64,000 nt of DNA from Methyloversatilis thermotolerans (GCF_000372885.1 NZ_KB889967.1:1491215-1555214), one strand, 5' to 3'; shown: positions 26,065 to 34,958, counted from the first letter of the stretch. Notes: generated from the letters alone by a model not told the origin. Numbers and translations are program-made.

Positions 26065-28014
26065 ATGGAAACGAACAAGGCCGAATTCGCGGGCAGCGAG
26101 CAGGCCCACCGCCTGATGCGCAACGCCGGCGAGATACCGGCAGGCGTGCTGCCCTCGCTGATCGAGACATCGTGGAGCCGCTGCATCAGCCGTGGCCTTG
26201 ATGCCGACAGGAGCGCGCGCGAGGTTGAGCGTGCCCGGCGCGACCTGCTCATGTCCGAGCGTGACCGCCACGCCTGTCTGCTCAAGCATGCGGCACCGGT
26301 CATGAACGGGCTGTATGCGCAGATCGCCCGCTCGGGCAGCATGATCGTGCTGACCAATGCATCGGGCTTCATCCTGCACTCGGTCGGTGACCAGACCTTC
26401 CTCGATCGCGCCTCGAAGGTGGCCCTGTCCCCGGGCGTCGAATGGTCGGAGGAAAACAAGGGCACGAACGCGATCGGAACGGCCCTGGTCGAGAAGGTGC
26501 CGGTGTCGGTGCACGGGTCGCAGCACTTCTTTTCCGCCAACCACTTCCTCACCTGTTCGGCCTCGCCCATTTTCGATCCGAGCAGCCGCATGCTCGGGGT
26601 ACTGGACGTGACCGGCGATTCGCGCAATCCGTCGCATCACAGCCTCGCACTGATCAACCTGGCGGTGCAGACGATAGAGAACCAGCTTTTCGCCCATGCC
26701 TATCCGGAGGGCTTCCTGCTTCATTTCCATGTCCAGCAGGAGCTGATAGGCACCGTATTCGAGGCCTTGCTGGCATTCGATCATGACGGGCGCGTGCTGT
26801 CGGCCAACCGGAGCGCCTGCCGGCTGATCGGACGCAGCCACGCCGAGCTGTTGACGCACAGTTTCGCGTCCATGTTCGACAAGCCGCTGTCGGCCTTGTA
26901 CGACCCGCTGCTGCGCGGCGCGGAGCTGCTCGAACTGCGCCTGTTCGGCGGGCGCACTCTGTACGGCCGGCCGCAGCCGGGCAGCCAGAGCCGCCCCCCT
27001 GCGCGCGTCATCAGCATGGACGCGCGGCAGCCCGCATGCAATCCGGACAGCGCAAGCCTGGACCGGCTCAATACGGGCGACACCCAGATGCACACGGTGG
27101 TGGACAAAGTCAGACGCGTGATCGGGCGCAACATCCCCATCCTGATCCAGGGGGAAACCGGCACCGGCAAGGAACTGCTGGCGCGCGCCATCCACGACGA
27201 CGGCCCGCGTCACGACAAGCCTTTCGTCGCCGTCAATTGCGCGGCCATTCCCGACGGCCTGATCGAATCTGAACTGTTCGGCTATGAAGAGGGCGCGTTC
27301 ACCGGCGCACGACGCAAGGGCTACCCTGGTCGCATCATGCAGGCCGATGGCGGCACGCTCTTCCTCGACGAGATCGGCGACATGCCTCTTGCATTGCAGG
27401 CGCGTCTTCTGCGCGTGCTGCAGGAGCGCACGGTAACGCCGCTGGGCAGCGCGCGCGCCACGCCGGTCGATCTGTCGGTCATCTGCGCGACCCACCGCAA
27501 GCTGCGCGATCTGGTCGCACAGGGCAGCTTTCGCGCCGACCTCTACTACCGGCTGAACGGCCTCACCGTCATGTTGCCGCCCTTGCGCGATCGAGGCGAC
27601 CTGCGGGCCCTGGTTCATCGCATCCTGGACGAGGAAGCGTCGCTGCCACGCGGCCTGCACATCGACAACGAAGTGGTCGGTCTGTTCGAACGGCATCCGT
27701 GGCCCGGAAACATGAGGCAACTTGCAAACCTGTTGCGGACCGCGGGTGTCATGGCTGCAGAAGAAGGCTGCATCCGTCGCCACCATCTGCCCGACGACTT
27801 CATCGACGAACTGAGCAGCGCATCCTGCGATCCGGCAGCATCCGCCCGCCCGGCCACCCCATCCCTCAGCCCGCATGCCCCGTGCGACCTGGACAGCCTG
27901 ACGCTGCGCGCGATACGCGAATCGCTGTCGCGTCACGACGGCAATGTGGCGGCGACCGCGCGCGAACTCGGCATCAGCCGCACCACCCTCTATCGCAAGC
28001 TGAAAGAGGGCTGA
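26065..28014 (+). CDS. Sigma-54-dependent activator, AcoR type
   Basis: A 649-residue enhancer-binding protein. Domains: an N-terminal GAF-type sensor (about 60-220), a PAS-like linker (about 225-330), and an AAA+ domain (about 345-580) with Walker A GETGTGKE, the sigma-54 contact loop GAFTGA and Walker-B region GGTLFLDEIGDM. A C-terminal Fis-type HTH ends in GNVAATARELGISRTTLYRKL. There is no receiver domain, so it responds to a ligand, not a kinase. The ATG at 26065 follows GGAGGAG by 4 nt. It is divergent from pedF-xoxJ and sits in the middle of a PQQ alcohol dehydrogenase cluster whose units carry -24/-12 sites. It is therefore the likely alcohol-responsive regulator. Confidence 0.93.
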   Translation: METNKAEFAGSEQAHRLMRNAGEIPAGVLPSLIETSWSRCISRGLDADRSAREVERARRDLLMSERDRHACLLKHAAPVMNGLYAQIARSGSMIVLTNASGFILHSVGDQTFLDRASKVALSPGVEWSEENKGTNAIGTALVEKVPVSVHGSQHFFSANHFLTCSASPIFDPSSRMLGVLDVTGDSRNPSHHSLALINLAVQTIENQLFAHAYPEGFLLHFHVQQELIGTVFEALLAFDHDGRVLSANRSACRLIGRSHAELLTHSFASMFDKPLSALYDPLLRGAELLELRLFGGRTLYGRPQPGSQSRPPARVISMDARQPACNPDSASLDRLNTGDTQMHTVVDKVRRVIGRNIPILIQGETGTGKELLARAIHDDGPRHDKPFVAVNCAAIPDGLIESELFGYEEGAFTGARRKGYPGRIMQADGGTLFLDEIGDMPLALQARLLRVLQERTVTPLGSARATPVDLSVICATHRKLRDLVAQGSFRADLYYRLNGLTVMLPPLRDRGDLRALVHRILDEEASLPRGLHIDNEVVGLFERHPWPGNMRQLANLLRTAGVMAAEEGCIRRHHLPDDFIDELSSASCDPAASARPATPSLSPHAPCDLDSLTLRAIRESLSRHDGNVAATARELGISRTTLYRKLKEG

Positions 28015-28078
28015 GCCCCACTGCCGACCACGCTCGTCCGGCGATCGGACGGGCACACCGACCGTTTTCCGGACAGGC

Positions 28079-28106
28079 AAAAAAAGACCGGCTGGACAAG
28101 CCGGTC
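28079..28106 (-). terminator. Terminator of the DYD-type quinoprotein dehydrogenase gene
   Basis: The stem GACCGGCT / AGCCGGTC (28086-28093, 28099-28106) is followed on the minus strand by a run of seven T (complement of 28079-28085). It is 163 nt past the dehydrogenase stop and 65 nt past the convergent regulator's stop. Confidence 0.75.
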
Positions 28107-28268
28107 CAAGAGCCATGTCTGGTTCGACTGCCCCACCCGGAGTTTCGCAGTCGCTCAGAAGAAGCACACCGCCAGGGTGGATCGCACCCCGGCTTGAACG
28201 CGCTCCGTCATGATGACAACGGAAAGCGCGCCGCGCCCCGACGTCGTCAATGCAAGCGGCGTGCCCGC

Positions 28269-30023
28269 TTACTGGTGCAGCTTGAACACCCACATCGAAC
28301 CACCCTGATTCAGGAAGTTCACCTTTTTCGCCACCTCGCCCCCCCACAGCGGCACCGCACCGCCCCAGCCTGCTGCGACCGCGATGTACTGTTCGCCGTC
28401 CTGCTCCCAGGTGATCGGAGGCGCAACCACGCCGGTCCCGGTCTGGAAGGACCACACTTCCTTGCCGGTCCTGGCATCGGCCGCCTTCAGATAGCCTTCG
28501 GGCGTGCCCCAGAACACCAGCCCGCCCCGGGTGGCCAGCACACCGCCCCACAGCGGCGCGTTGTTGGTGACCTCCCACACGATCTTGCCGGTCTTCGGAT
28601 CGATCGCCCGCAGCGCACCGATGTACTTGTCATCGATGGTCTTGATGGTGAACCCGGCACCGAGATAGGCGGCACCCTTCTTGTAGGTGATGGGCTCGTT
28701 CCAGATTTCCATGCCCCATTCGTTGGCCGGCACGTAGAACAGGCCGGTATCGGGGCTGTAGGCCATGGGCATCTGGTTCTTGCCGCCCAGGAAGGACGGC
28801 GCGGAAAACACCACCTCACCCTTCTTGCCATCGGTGCCCCGCGTCGGATCGCCGGGACGGTTGGCCGGGTCGTAGATGGGCCGGCCGTTCGCATCCAGCC
28901 CCTTGGCCCAGGTGATCTTCTTCACGAAGGGGAAGCCGCGCTCGAACTTGCCGGTCTGCGCGTCCAGCACGTAGAAGAAGCCATTGCGGTCCGCCTTGCC
29001 GCCCAGGCGCTTGCCGTCAGCATCGAAGGTGACGAACTCATTCACACCGTCGTAGTCCCAGCCGTCGTTCGGCGTGCCCTGGAAGTGCCACACGATCTTG
29101 CCGGTGGCCACGTCGACCGCCACCGTCGAGCACGAGTACAGGTTGTCGCCGGGGCGAAGATGGCTGTTCCACGGCGCCGGGTTGCCAGTGCCGAAATAGG
29201 CCAGACCGGTCTTCGGATCATAGGTGCCGCCCAGCCAGGTCGCCGCGCCGCCGGTCTTCCACAGATCGCCCTGCCAGCTCGCATTGGTGGTGCCGCTGAC
29301 GCCGTTCTCCGTCTTGTTGCCGGCGGCATCGAACTTGTAGCCCATGTGGCCTTCCACGGTCGGCCGCACCCACACCAGCTTGCCGGTCCGGGCGTCGCGT
29401 GCCTCGACCCGGCCGACGATGCCGAACTCACCACCGGACACGCCGGTCAGCACCAGGCCCTTGGCGATGATGGGGGCCGCTGTATTCGAATAGCCGGCCT
29501 GATAATCGTCGATCTTCTCCTTCCAGACCACCTTTCCGGTGTCCTGGTTCAGTGCGACGAGCTGCGCATCCAGCGTGCTGAAGATGACCAGATTGTCATA
29601 CACCGCAGCACCGCGATTCACCACGTCGCAGCAAGGCATGATGCCGTCGGGAAGACGATGTTCGTACTGCCACAGCTTGCTTCCGGTCCGCGCATCCAGC
29701 GCGAACAGGCGCGAATACGAGCCGGTCACGAACATCTTTCCATTGACCACCAGCGGCTGCGATTCCTGGCCGCGCTGCTTCTCGCCGCCGAACGAGAACG
29801 ACCAGGCCGGCACCAGATTCTTGATGTTGCCGGCATTGATCTTGTCGAGCGGGCTGTAGCGCTGCCCCTCTGTCCCCATTCCCCAGGACAGCACATCTCC
29901 GGTCGTGCGCGCATCGTTCTCGATGTCGCGATCGGTCACACCGGCCATCAGTTGCGGTGCCGATGCGGCGGCAAATGCCGCGAACAGCAAGCGGGACAGC
30001 GTGGAATAGCGCAAGCCTTTCAT
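28269..30023 (-). CDS. PQQ-dependent alcohol dehydrogenase, lanthanide-type (DYD motif)
   Basis: A periplasmic quinoprotein that oxidises alcohols and passes electrons to cytochrome c. The 584-residue precursor has a signal peptide ([17 protein letters not shown]). Beta-propeller blades repeat the motif DA(R/Q)TG..(L/V)W. The vicinal disulfide is PCCDVVNRG. The catalytic region is NDGWDYDG: Asp323 is the catalytic base and Asp325, two residues on, is the extra ligand that marks lanthanide-using enzymes (XoxF, PedH). A sigma-54 promoter match lies 74 nt upstream. It is closest in type to PedH/ExaA-like ethanol dehydrogenases; substrate range is not deducible. The ATG at 30023 follows a GAGGAGAGG site. 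Confidence 0.93.
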   Translation of the reverse strand: MKGLRYSTLSRLLFAAFAAASAPQLMAGVTDRDIENDARTTGDVLSWGMGTEGQRYSPLDKINAGNIKNLVPAWSFSFGGEKQRGQESQPLVVNGKMFVTGSYSRLFALDARTGSKLWQYEHRLPDGIMPCCDVVNRGAAVYDNLVIFSTLDAQLVALNQDTGKVVWKEKIDDYQAGYSNTAAPIIAKGLVLTGVSGGEFGIVGRVEARDARTGKLVWVRPTVEGHMGYKFDAAGNKTENGVSGTTNASWQGDLWKTGGAATWLGGTYDPKTGLAYFGTGNPAPWNSHLRPGDNLYSCSTVAVDVATGKIVWHFQGTPNDGWDYDGVNEFVTFDADGKRLGGKADRNGFFYVLDAQTGKFERGFPFVKKITWAKGLDANGRPIYDPANRPGDPTRGTDGKKGEVVFSAPSFLGGKNQMPMAYSPDTGLFYVPANEWGMEIWNEPITYKKGAAYLGAGFTIKTIDDKYIGALRAIDPKTGKIVWEVTNNAPLWGGVLATRGGLVFWGTPEGYLKAADARTGKEVWSFQTGTGVVAPPITWEQDGEQYIAVAAGWGGAVPLWGGEVAKKVNFLNQGGSMWVFKLHQ

Positions 30024-30096
30024 ACATCCTCTCCTCGTCAATGATTTTTTCCTTCTTGCGCCGGGTTGATTTCCCTTTGCAAGCGAAGGCCTCTTG

Positions 30097-30111
30097 GCAA
30101 GAAGCGGGCCA
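30097..30111 (-). promoter_or_regulatory. Putative sigma-54 promoter of the DYD-type dehydrogenase
   Basis: Minus-strand TGGCCCG-N4-TTGC differs from the TGGCACG-N4-TTGC consensus at one position and keeps GG-N10-GC. It is 74 nt before the start codon. A GTCCT-N4-AGGAC dyad lies about 42 nt further upstream. Confidence 0.65.
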
Positions 30112-30152
30112 CCCGGTCAGCATCGACGGCACCCCGCGGTGGCGGTCGGGAA

Positions 30153-30166
30153 GTCCTGTAGAGGAC
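30153..30166. promoter_or_regulatory. GTCCT-N4-AGGAC dyad, candidate activator site
   Basis: A perfect inverted repeat GTCCT GTAG AGGAC upstream of the -24/-12 element. It shares the GTCC/GGAC core with the 24477-24521 hairpin but not the GAACA half-site, so assignment to the same protein is weak. Confidence 0.3.
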
Positions 30167-30249
30167 CCACCGGGGCGGCATGCGGAGCCGGAGGGCAGCA
30201 CGCGGCGCGGACCGGCATCGCCGACGGCGACGCGAAACGGTTCAGGTGT

Positions 30250-31215
30250 TCATTTCTGTTGCACAGACTGTCCATCGGCTGCCGCGCGATGGCGGAACGC
30301 ATCCTCCTCATATCCGGGATAAAGATGACTGACCGAGCGTTCGTATTCGCTGCGCGCCAGCGGCAGACCCGCCAGACCTTCAGGCATGGGCAGACGCATC
30401 ACTTCGGCCATGTCGAGCCCGCGCTCGGCCGCGTCGCGCAGCGTGGCATCCAGCCAGCGCAGCCAGTCGCGGGTCTGTTCCACGCCGCGCAGGCCGTCGT
30501 GCACCGGGCCGTGTCCCGGCACGATGCGGCGCGCACGGACGGCGGCGATGCGGTCGAGCGCAGCCAGCCAGTCGGCGATGTGTGCATGCGGCGTGGTGGG
30601 CGCGCGATCGAGGAACACCAGATCACCGGCGAACAGCACCCCCGTGGTCCGGTCGACCAGCACGAGATCGCCGGCGGTATGTCCGTGCAGCGCCAGCAGT
30701 TCGAGACGATGGCCCCCCACGTCCTCGCTGCCGGCGCGCGCGTCCTGCGACGCGACCAGCGCTTCGGTCCCCGACGCCCAGTCGCCCGCCATGCGATACA
30801 CATTGTCGGAAAACGCGTTGCCGTCGTCGCGCTGACCGGCGCGGGTGGCGGGCAGCGCCAGCAGCGGTGCATCCGCGAACGCCTGATTGCCCAGGAAATG
30901 GTCAGGATGATGGTGCGTGTTGTAGACGCGGATCACCGGTCGCGGCGTCACGCGGGCGATGGCGGCGCGCAACTGCTGGCCGTAGCGGCGGGTGGCCCCG
31001 GTATCGATCACCACCACGCCGTCGCGCGTCACGATGAAGGCACTGTTCGAGATATTGCCGCCGTTGCCACGGGTGATGTCCTCGCTGCGCCCGACCACCA
31101 CCCAGGTGTCCTCGGCAATGCGTTCCGGGGTCAGCCCGTAATCCAACCCCGCCTGCGCGCGGACGCCGCACGCACACAGCAGCGCACAGGCGATCAGCAG
31201 GACACGCGCGCTCAT
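30250..31215 (-). CDS. Quinoprotein relay system zinc metallohydrolase (MBL fold)
   Basis: A 321-residue exported metallo-beta-lactamase-fold protein. It has a signal peptide (LLIACALLCACGVRA), the metal motif THHHPDHFLGN near residue 100, a downstream His in LHGHTAGDLVL, an Asp in FAGDLVFLD and the final His in PGHGPVHDG. These complete a binuclear site. Such proteins co-occur with PQQ dehydrogenases and the SoxYZ-like carrier. The natural substrate is not established. Its ATG overlaps the stop of the SoxYZ-like gene (ATGA), so the two are made together. Confidence 0.88.
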   Translation of the reverse strand: MSARVLLIACALLCACGVRAQAGLDYGLTPERIAEDTWVVVGRSEDITRGNGGNISNSAFIVTRDGVVVIDTGATRRYGQQLRAAIARVTPRPVIRVYNTHHHPDHFLGNQAFADAPLLALPATRAGQRDDGNAFSDNVYRMAGDWASGTEALVASQDARAGSEDVGGHRLELLALHGHTAGDLVLVDRTTGVLFAGDLVFLDRAPTTPHAHIADWLAALDRIAAVRARRIVPGHGPVHDGLRGVEQTRDWLRWLDATLRDAAERGLDMAEVMRLPMPEGLAGLPLARSEYERSVSHLYPGYEEDAFRHRAAADGQSVQQK

Positions 31216-31967
31216 GGCTGCACCCGCGCATCGATGCGATTGCCGTTATTGTCGCGCCCCACCAGGCGCAACGGCGCGTCGCCGGTATCGGGCAGATCGA
31301 ACGAGAACACCGGATTTTCGCTGAGCGGTTCGAAGGTATCCAGTCTGAACAGGGGCTGCCCCTTTTCATCGACCACCGCGAGCTGCTCGATATAGAAGGC
31401 CGGGATGCCCGGCGCCAGTCCGGTATCCATCGGATGCTGGATGCGCAGCCGCAGGCGCTGGTTGCGCCCGTCACGCCAGATGCGCGTCTGTACCTGATTG
31501 AGCTTCTGCGTCCAGTCCGGCGCGCTGCGACCGGCACTCGGTGCAGTGCAGCCGCCGCCGGCGGCGTCGACCCACTGCCCTCCGGCAAACCACCGGCCAT
31601 CGCCGGTCTGCACCAGCGCGCGCACCGGACTGGCCTGCTGCAGCTTGAGGCGGAAGGACAGACCGGGCTGCGCGATCAAGGGTTCGTACTCGAGCACCTT
31701 CACGATGGGATTGAAATCGGCGATCACCAGCACGCGCTTCACATCGGGCAGATCGCGCAGTCTGACGGTGACCGGCACGTTCATCGAATCCTCGGCCACG
31801 CGCGGCGCGAGCACCTCGACGCGCGGGTCGAAGCGGACATCGGCGTCATCGACATACTGACGCTGCAGGTCGGGCCAGCGCGATGAATCGAGCGGATCCT
31901 TCACCGGCGCTGCGAGCGGCATGCCGCAGACCAGGCCGGCACACAGGACCAGCATGAACTTGCTCAT
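31212..31967 (-). CDS. Quinoprotein-dehydrogenase-associated SoxYZ-like carrier
   Basis: A 251-residue exported protein fusing a SoxY-like domain (about 30-150) and a SoxZ-like domain (about 155-250). It has a signal peptide (MLVLCAGLVCGMPLAAP). The SoxY carrier cysteine is in a GGGC segment at the end of the first domain (VDAAGGGCTAPSAG). In Sox systems this Cys carries the substrate through a thioether or thioester link. Here the role in alcohol oxidation is unknown and may be to hold an intermediate for the metallohydrolase. The ATG at 31967 is preceded by GGAG. First gene of a two-gene operon behind a sigma-54 promoter match. Confidence 0.87.
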   Translation of the reverse strand: MSKFMLVLCAGLVCGMPLAAPVKDPLDSSRWPDLQRQYVDDADVRFDPRVEVLAPRVAEDSMNVPVTVRLRDLPDVKRVLVIADFNPIVKVLEYEPLIAQPGLSFRLKLQQASPVRALVQTGDGRWFAGGQWVDAAGGGCTAPSAGRSAPDWTQKLNQVQTRIWRDGRNQRLRLRIQHPMDTGLAPGIPAFYIEQLAVVDEKGQPLFRLDTFEPLSENPVFSFDLPDTGDAPLRLVGRDNNGNRIDARVQP

Positions 31968-32071
31968 GGGGCACTCCTCCATTTCTTCTTTTTTCGAGGT
32001 CCGACCGCCCGCAAACCCATCATCGCGGGCGTCGCAGACGCACCGCTGCCGCGGCGCGTTCGCCAGACCGA

Positions 32072-32087
32072 AGCAAGAGCAGGACCA
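32072..32087 (-). promoter_or_regulatory. Putative sigma-54 promoter of the SoxYZ-like/metallohydrolase operon
   Basis: Minus-strand TGGTCCT-N4-TTGCT keeps TGG, TTGC and the GG-N10-GC spacing. It lies 105 nt before the carrier gene start. Two 17-bp TGTCC...GAACA elements are 50-89 nt upstream, an ideal enhancer distance. Confidence 0.55.
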
Positions 32088-32109
32088 CGCCCACGGAACG
32101 GGCATGAAA

Positions 32110-32124
32110 CGGCACGACGCTTGC
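32110..32124 (+). promoter_or_regulatory. Putative sigma-54 promoter towards the DFS-type dehydrogenase
   Basis: Plus-strand CGGCACG-N4-TTGC matches the consensus at all but the first base and keeps GG-N10-GC. Transcription from here would give a leader of about 200 nt, and the putative enhancer pair would lie downstream of the start site, which is unusual. A promoter nearer the gene cannot be excluded. Confidence 0.45.
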
Positions 32125-32136
32125 GGCGCGACCGCA

Positions 32137-32176
32137 TGTCCAAGGCTGGAACAGAAAAATGTCCAGTGCCTGAACA
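32137..32176. promoter_or_regulatory. Paired 17-bp TGTCC...GAACA elements
   Basis: Two copies, TGTCCAAGGCTGGAACA (32137-32153) and TGTCCAGTGCCTGAACA (32160-32176), spaced 23 bp centre to centre, about two helical turns. They lie between divergent promoters of the quinoprotein genes. Candidate enhancer for the AcoR-type activator; inference. Confidence 0.5.
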
Positions 32177-32338
32177 CCACCCGAATACGGGATTTACTCC
32201 TTGTTTCCACGGGAAAACCGTCCGCACATCCTGCGCGCCGACTGCCTAGTCTGCAGCTCGTGTTGCCGACCCCGGACTCATTTCACCAAGCGGGGCGAAC
32301 CCGACACGCCATTCATCACCACTGAAAGAGGAGTCAGG

Positions 32339-34201
32339 ATGAAAACGCTTTCCCTCCGCAATCCGGTGCTCGCCGCCGCGCTGAGCGCTGTCGTGATTGC
32401 CCCCGCCCATGCCGCGAAGACGGTGAGCTGGGACGATATCGTCAATGACGACAAGACGACCAAGGATGTGCTGACCTACGGCCTGGGCATGAAGGCCCAG
32501 CGCCACAGCACGCTCAAGCAGGTCAATGCGCAGACAGTGGCCGGTCTGGTGCCGGCCTGGTCCTATTCCTTCGGCGGCGAAAAGCAGCGCGGCCAGGAAG
32601 GTCAGGCGCTGGTGCACGACGGCGTCATCTACGTGACCGGCTCGTACTCGCGCATGGTGGCGCTCGATGCGCGGACCGGCAAGCGACTGTGGTCGTACGA
32701 ACATCGCCTGCCGGACGACATCCGTCCATGCTGCGACGTGGTGAACCGCGGCGCCGCGATCTATGGCGACAAGGTGTTCTTCGGCACGCTGGACGCCGGC
32801 ATGGTGGCGCTGAACAAGGACACCGGCAAGGTGGTGTGGTCCAAGAAGTGGGGCGACCACAAGGTGGGCTACACCATGTCGGGCGCCCCCTTCATCGTGA
32901 AGGATGCGAAGTCGGGTCGCGTGATGCTGGTGCACGGTTCATCGGGCGACGAATTCGGCGTGGTCGGCTATCTGTTCGCGCGCGACGTCGACACCGGCGA
33001 GGAAATCTGGGCCCGTCCGATGGTGGAAGGTCATATGGGCCGCCTGAATGGCAAGGACAGTACGCCAACCGGTGACGCCAAGGCACCGAGCTGGCCGAAC
33101 GACCCGAATTCGGCGACCGGCAAGGTCGAGGCCTGGAGTCACGGCGGAGGCGCCCCGTGGCAGACCGCATCGTTCGACGTGGAACAGAACATGGTGGTGA
33201 TCGGTACCGGCAACCCGGCGCCGTGGAACACCTGGAAGCGCACCGCCGAAGGCGACAGCCCGACCAGGTGGCCCAGCCTGTTCACGTCGGGCCAGGCCTA
33301 TGTCGACGCCTCCACCGGCGAACTGAAGGGCTTCTTCTCGCACACCCCGAACGACGCCTGGGATTTCTCCGGCAACAACTCGGTGCTGCTGTTCGAATAC
33401 AAGGATCCCAAGACCGGCAGGATGGTGAAGGCTTCGGCTCACGCCGACCGCAACGGCTACTTCTTCGTGACCGACCGCGAAAAGCTGGCCCAGGGAGCCG
33501 GCTACCCCTGGAAGCAGACGGCGCTGATCGGTGCCTGGCCCTTTGTCGACGGCATCACCTGGGCCAAGGGATTCGACGCGAAGACCGGCATGCCCAACGT
33601 GGACGAAAGCCAGTATCCGCCGAAGCCCAAGGCCGGTGCCGACAAGGGAGAGAGCATCTTCGTGTCGCCGCCCTTCCTCGGTGGCACCAACTGGATGCCC
33701 ATGTCCTACAGCCCGGACACCGAACTGTTCTACATCCCGGCCAACCACTGGGCCATGGACTACTGGACCGAGAACGTGACCTACAAGCCGGGTGCGGCCT
33801 ATCTCGGCCAGGGCTTCCGCATCAAGAAGCTGTTCGAGGATCATGTCGGCGTGCTGCGCGCCATCGATCCGAAGACAGGCAAGATCGCGTGGGAGCACAA
33901 GGAGCAGTTCCCGCTGTGGGCGGGCACGCTGACCACCGCGGGCGGCCTGGTGTTCACCGGAACGTCGGACGGCTACGTGAAGGCGTTCGACGCGAAGTCC
34001 GGCAAGGAACTTTGGAAGTTCCAGACCGGCTCGGGCGTGGTATCGGTCCCCATCACGTGGGAACAGGATGGCGAGCAGTTCATCGGCATTTCGTCCGGTT
34101 ATGGCGGCGCCGTGCCGCTGTGGGGCGGCGACATGGCCGAACTGACCAAACAGGTGAGCCAGGGCGGTTCGTTCTGGGCCTTCAAGCTGCCGAAGCGCTG
34201 A
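32339..34201 (+). CDS. PQQ-dependent alcohol dehydrogenase, calcium-type (DFS motif)
   Basis: The second periplasmic quinoprotein dehydrogenase, a 620-residue precursor with a signal peptide (LAAALSAVVIAPAHA). It shares long stretches with the first enzyme: [38 protein letters not shown] and the C-terminal GGAVPLWGG. The catalytic region is NDAWDFSG: the base is Asp342 but residue 344 is Ser, where lanthanide enzymes have Asp. It should therefore use calcium, like ExaA/PedE and Mdh2. It carries about 35 extra residues, including the insert GHMGRLNGKDSTPTGD. The ATG at 32339 follows AGGAG. Confidence 0.93.
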   Translation: MKTLSLRNPVLAAALSAVVIAPAHAAKTVSWDDIVNDDKTTKDVLTYGLGMKAQRHSTLKQVNAQTVAGLVPAWSYSFGGEKQRGQEGQALVHDGVIYVTGSYSRMVALDARTGKRLWSYEHRLPDDIRPCCDVVNRGAAIYGDKVFFGTLDAGMVALNKDTGKVVWSKKWGDHKVGYTMSGAPFIVKDAKSGRVMLVHGSSGDEFGVVGYLFARDVDTGEEIWARPMVEGHMGRLNGKDSTPTGDAKAPSWPNDPNSATGKVEAWSHGGGAPWQTASFDVEQNMVVIGTGNPAPWNTWKRTAEGDSPTRWPSLFTSGQAYVDASTGELKGFFSHTPNDAWDFSGNNSVLLFEYKDPKTGRMVKASAHADRNGYFFVTDREKLAQGAGYPWKQTALIGAWPFVDGITWAKGFDAKTGMPNVDESQYPPKPKAGADKGESIFVSPPFLGGTNWMPMSYSPDTELFYIPANHWAMDYWTENVTYKPGAAYLGQGFRIKKLFEDHVGVLRAIDPKTGKIAWEHKEQFPLWAGTLTTAGGLVFTGTSDGYVKAFDAKSGKELWKFQTGSGVVSVPITWEQDGEQFIGISSGYGGAVPLWGGDMAELTKQVSQGGSFWAFKLPKR

Positions 34202-34335
34202 CAACGCCCGGCATGCCTGCCTCCCCCCGCGATGCGCGGGGAGGCCTCTCCTCCGCCGGCCCAGGCAGCCGGTGTTGCGCCCGGTTGCCGGCCCTTCGCG
34301 GTCAGGCAACCGGGTGCCTTTCCCAGGAGCTTCCG

Positions 34336-34935
34336 ATGCCCTTCCCTTCTCCGCGTCCCGGATCGGGACGCCACGCCTGGCTCCTGCTGTTCGCGCTTGG
34401 GCTGCCTGCGGCGGCATGCGCCGAGGAGGACAGCGAAACGCGGGTGATCAACGGCTGTCCGATCTGGCCCTACACGCGCTGTCCGGGTGCCGATCTGCGC
34501 CATGCCGACCTGTCGGCCCAGGATCTATCCGGCGCCGACTTCACCGGCGCGAACATGGTGCGCGCCGATCTGCGCGTCGCCAATCTGGCCGGCGCCATCC
34601 TGGATCGCGCCGATCTCACCGCTGCGCAGATGCAGAAGGCCAGTATGCCGGTCGCCCGGTTCCGCGGCGCACGCCTGGTCGGCGCCAATCTGGAGTTTGC
34701 CCGCCTGTTCCGCGCCGATTTCAGCTACGCCGATCTGACCGCCGCCAACCTGGAGGCCTCCCGCCCCATGTTCGCCCGCTTCCAGTATGCACGCCTGATC
34801 GACGCCAATCTTCAGGAAACCAAGTTCGGCAGCGCCGACTTCCGGCACGCCATCATGGAAGGTTGCCTGATCCGCTACACCGTGTTCCTGGACGCCACGT
34901 TCGAGGACTGCAAGGGCTGTCCGGTCGGATGGTGA
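34336..34935 (+). CDS. Exported pentapeptide-repeat protein
   Basis: A 199-residue protein with a signal peptide (AWLLLFALGLPAAACA) followed by about 22 pentapeptide A(D/N)LxX units (GADLRHADLSAQDLSGADF ...) from about residue 50 to 185. These predict a right-handed quadrilateral beta-helix. Cysteines flank the helix on both sides (CPIWPYTRC before, CKGCP after) and may form capping disulfides in the periplasm. CAGGAG precedes the ATG by 6 nt. It lies 134 nt after the DFS-type dehydrogenase and 23 nt before a cytochrome gene, so it is probably part of the same transcript. Function unknown; it may be a scaffold or electron-transfer partner. Confidence 0.85.
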   Translation: MPFPSPRPGSGRHAWLLLFALGLPAAACAEEDSETRVINGCPIWPYTRCPGADLRHADLSAQDLSGADFTGANMVRADLRVANLAGAILDRADLTAAQMQKASMPVARFRGARLVGANLEFARLFRADFSYADLTAANLEASRPMFARFQYARLIDANLQETKFGSADFRHAIMEGCLIRYTVFLDATFEDCKGCPVGW

Positions 34936-34958
34936 CCGCGCACAGCAGGGAGAAACGA

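Noticed and set aside
26032..28578. An 848-codon minus-strand open frame opposite the sigma-54 activator
   Set aside because: It crosses the activator and the end of the dehydrogenase gene; no domain, and the opposite strand carries all sigma-54 activator motifs.
30094..31395. A 433-codon plus-strand frame opposite the metallohydrolase
   Set aside because: Antisense to a protein with a complete metal-binding motif set; no motif of its own.
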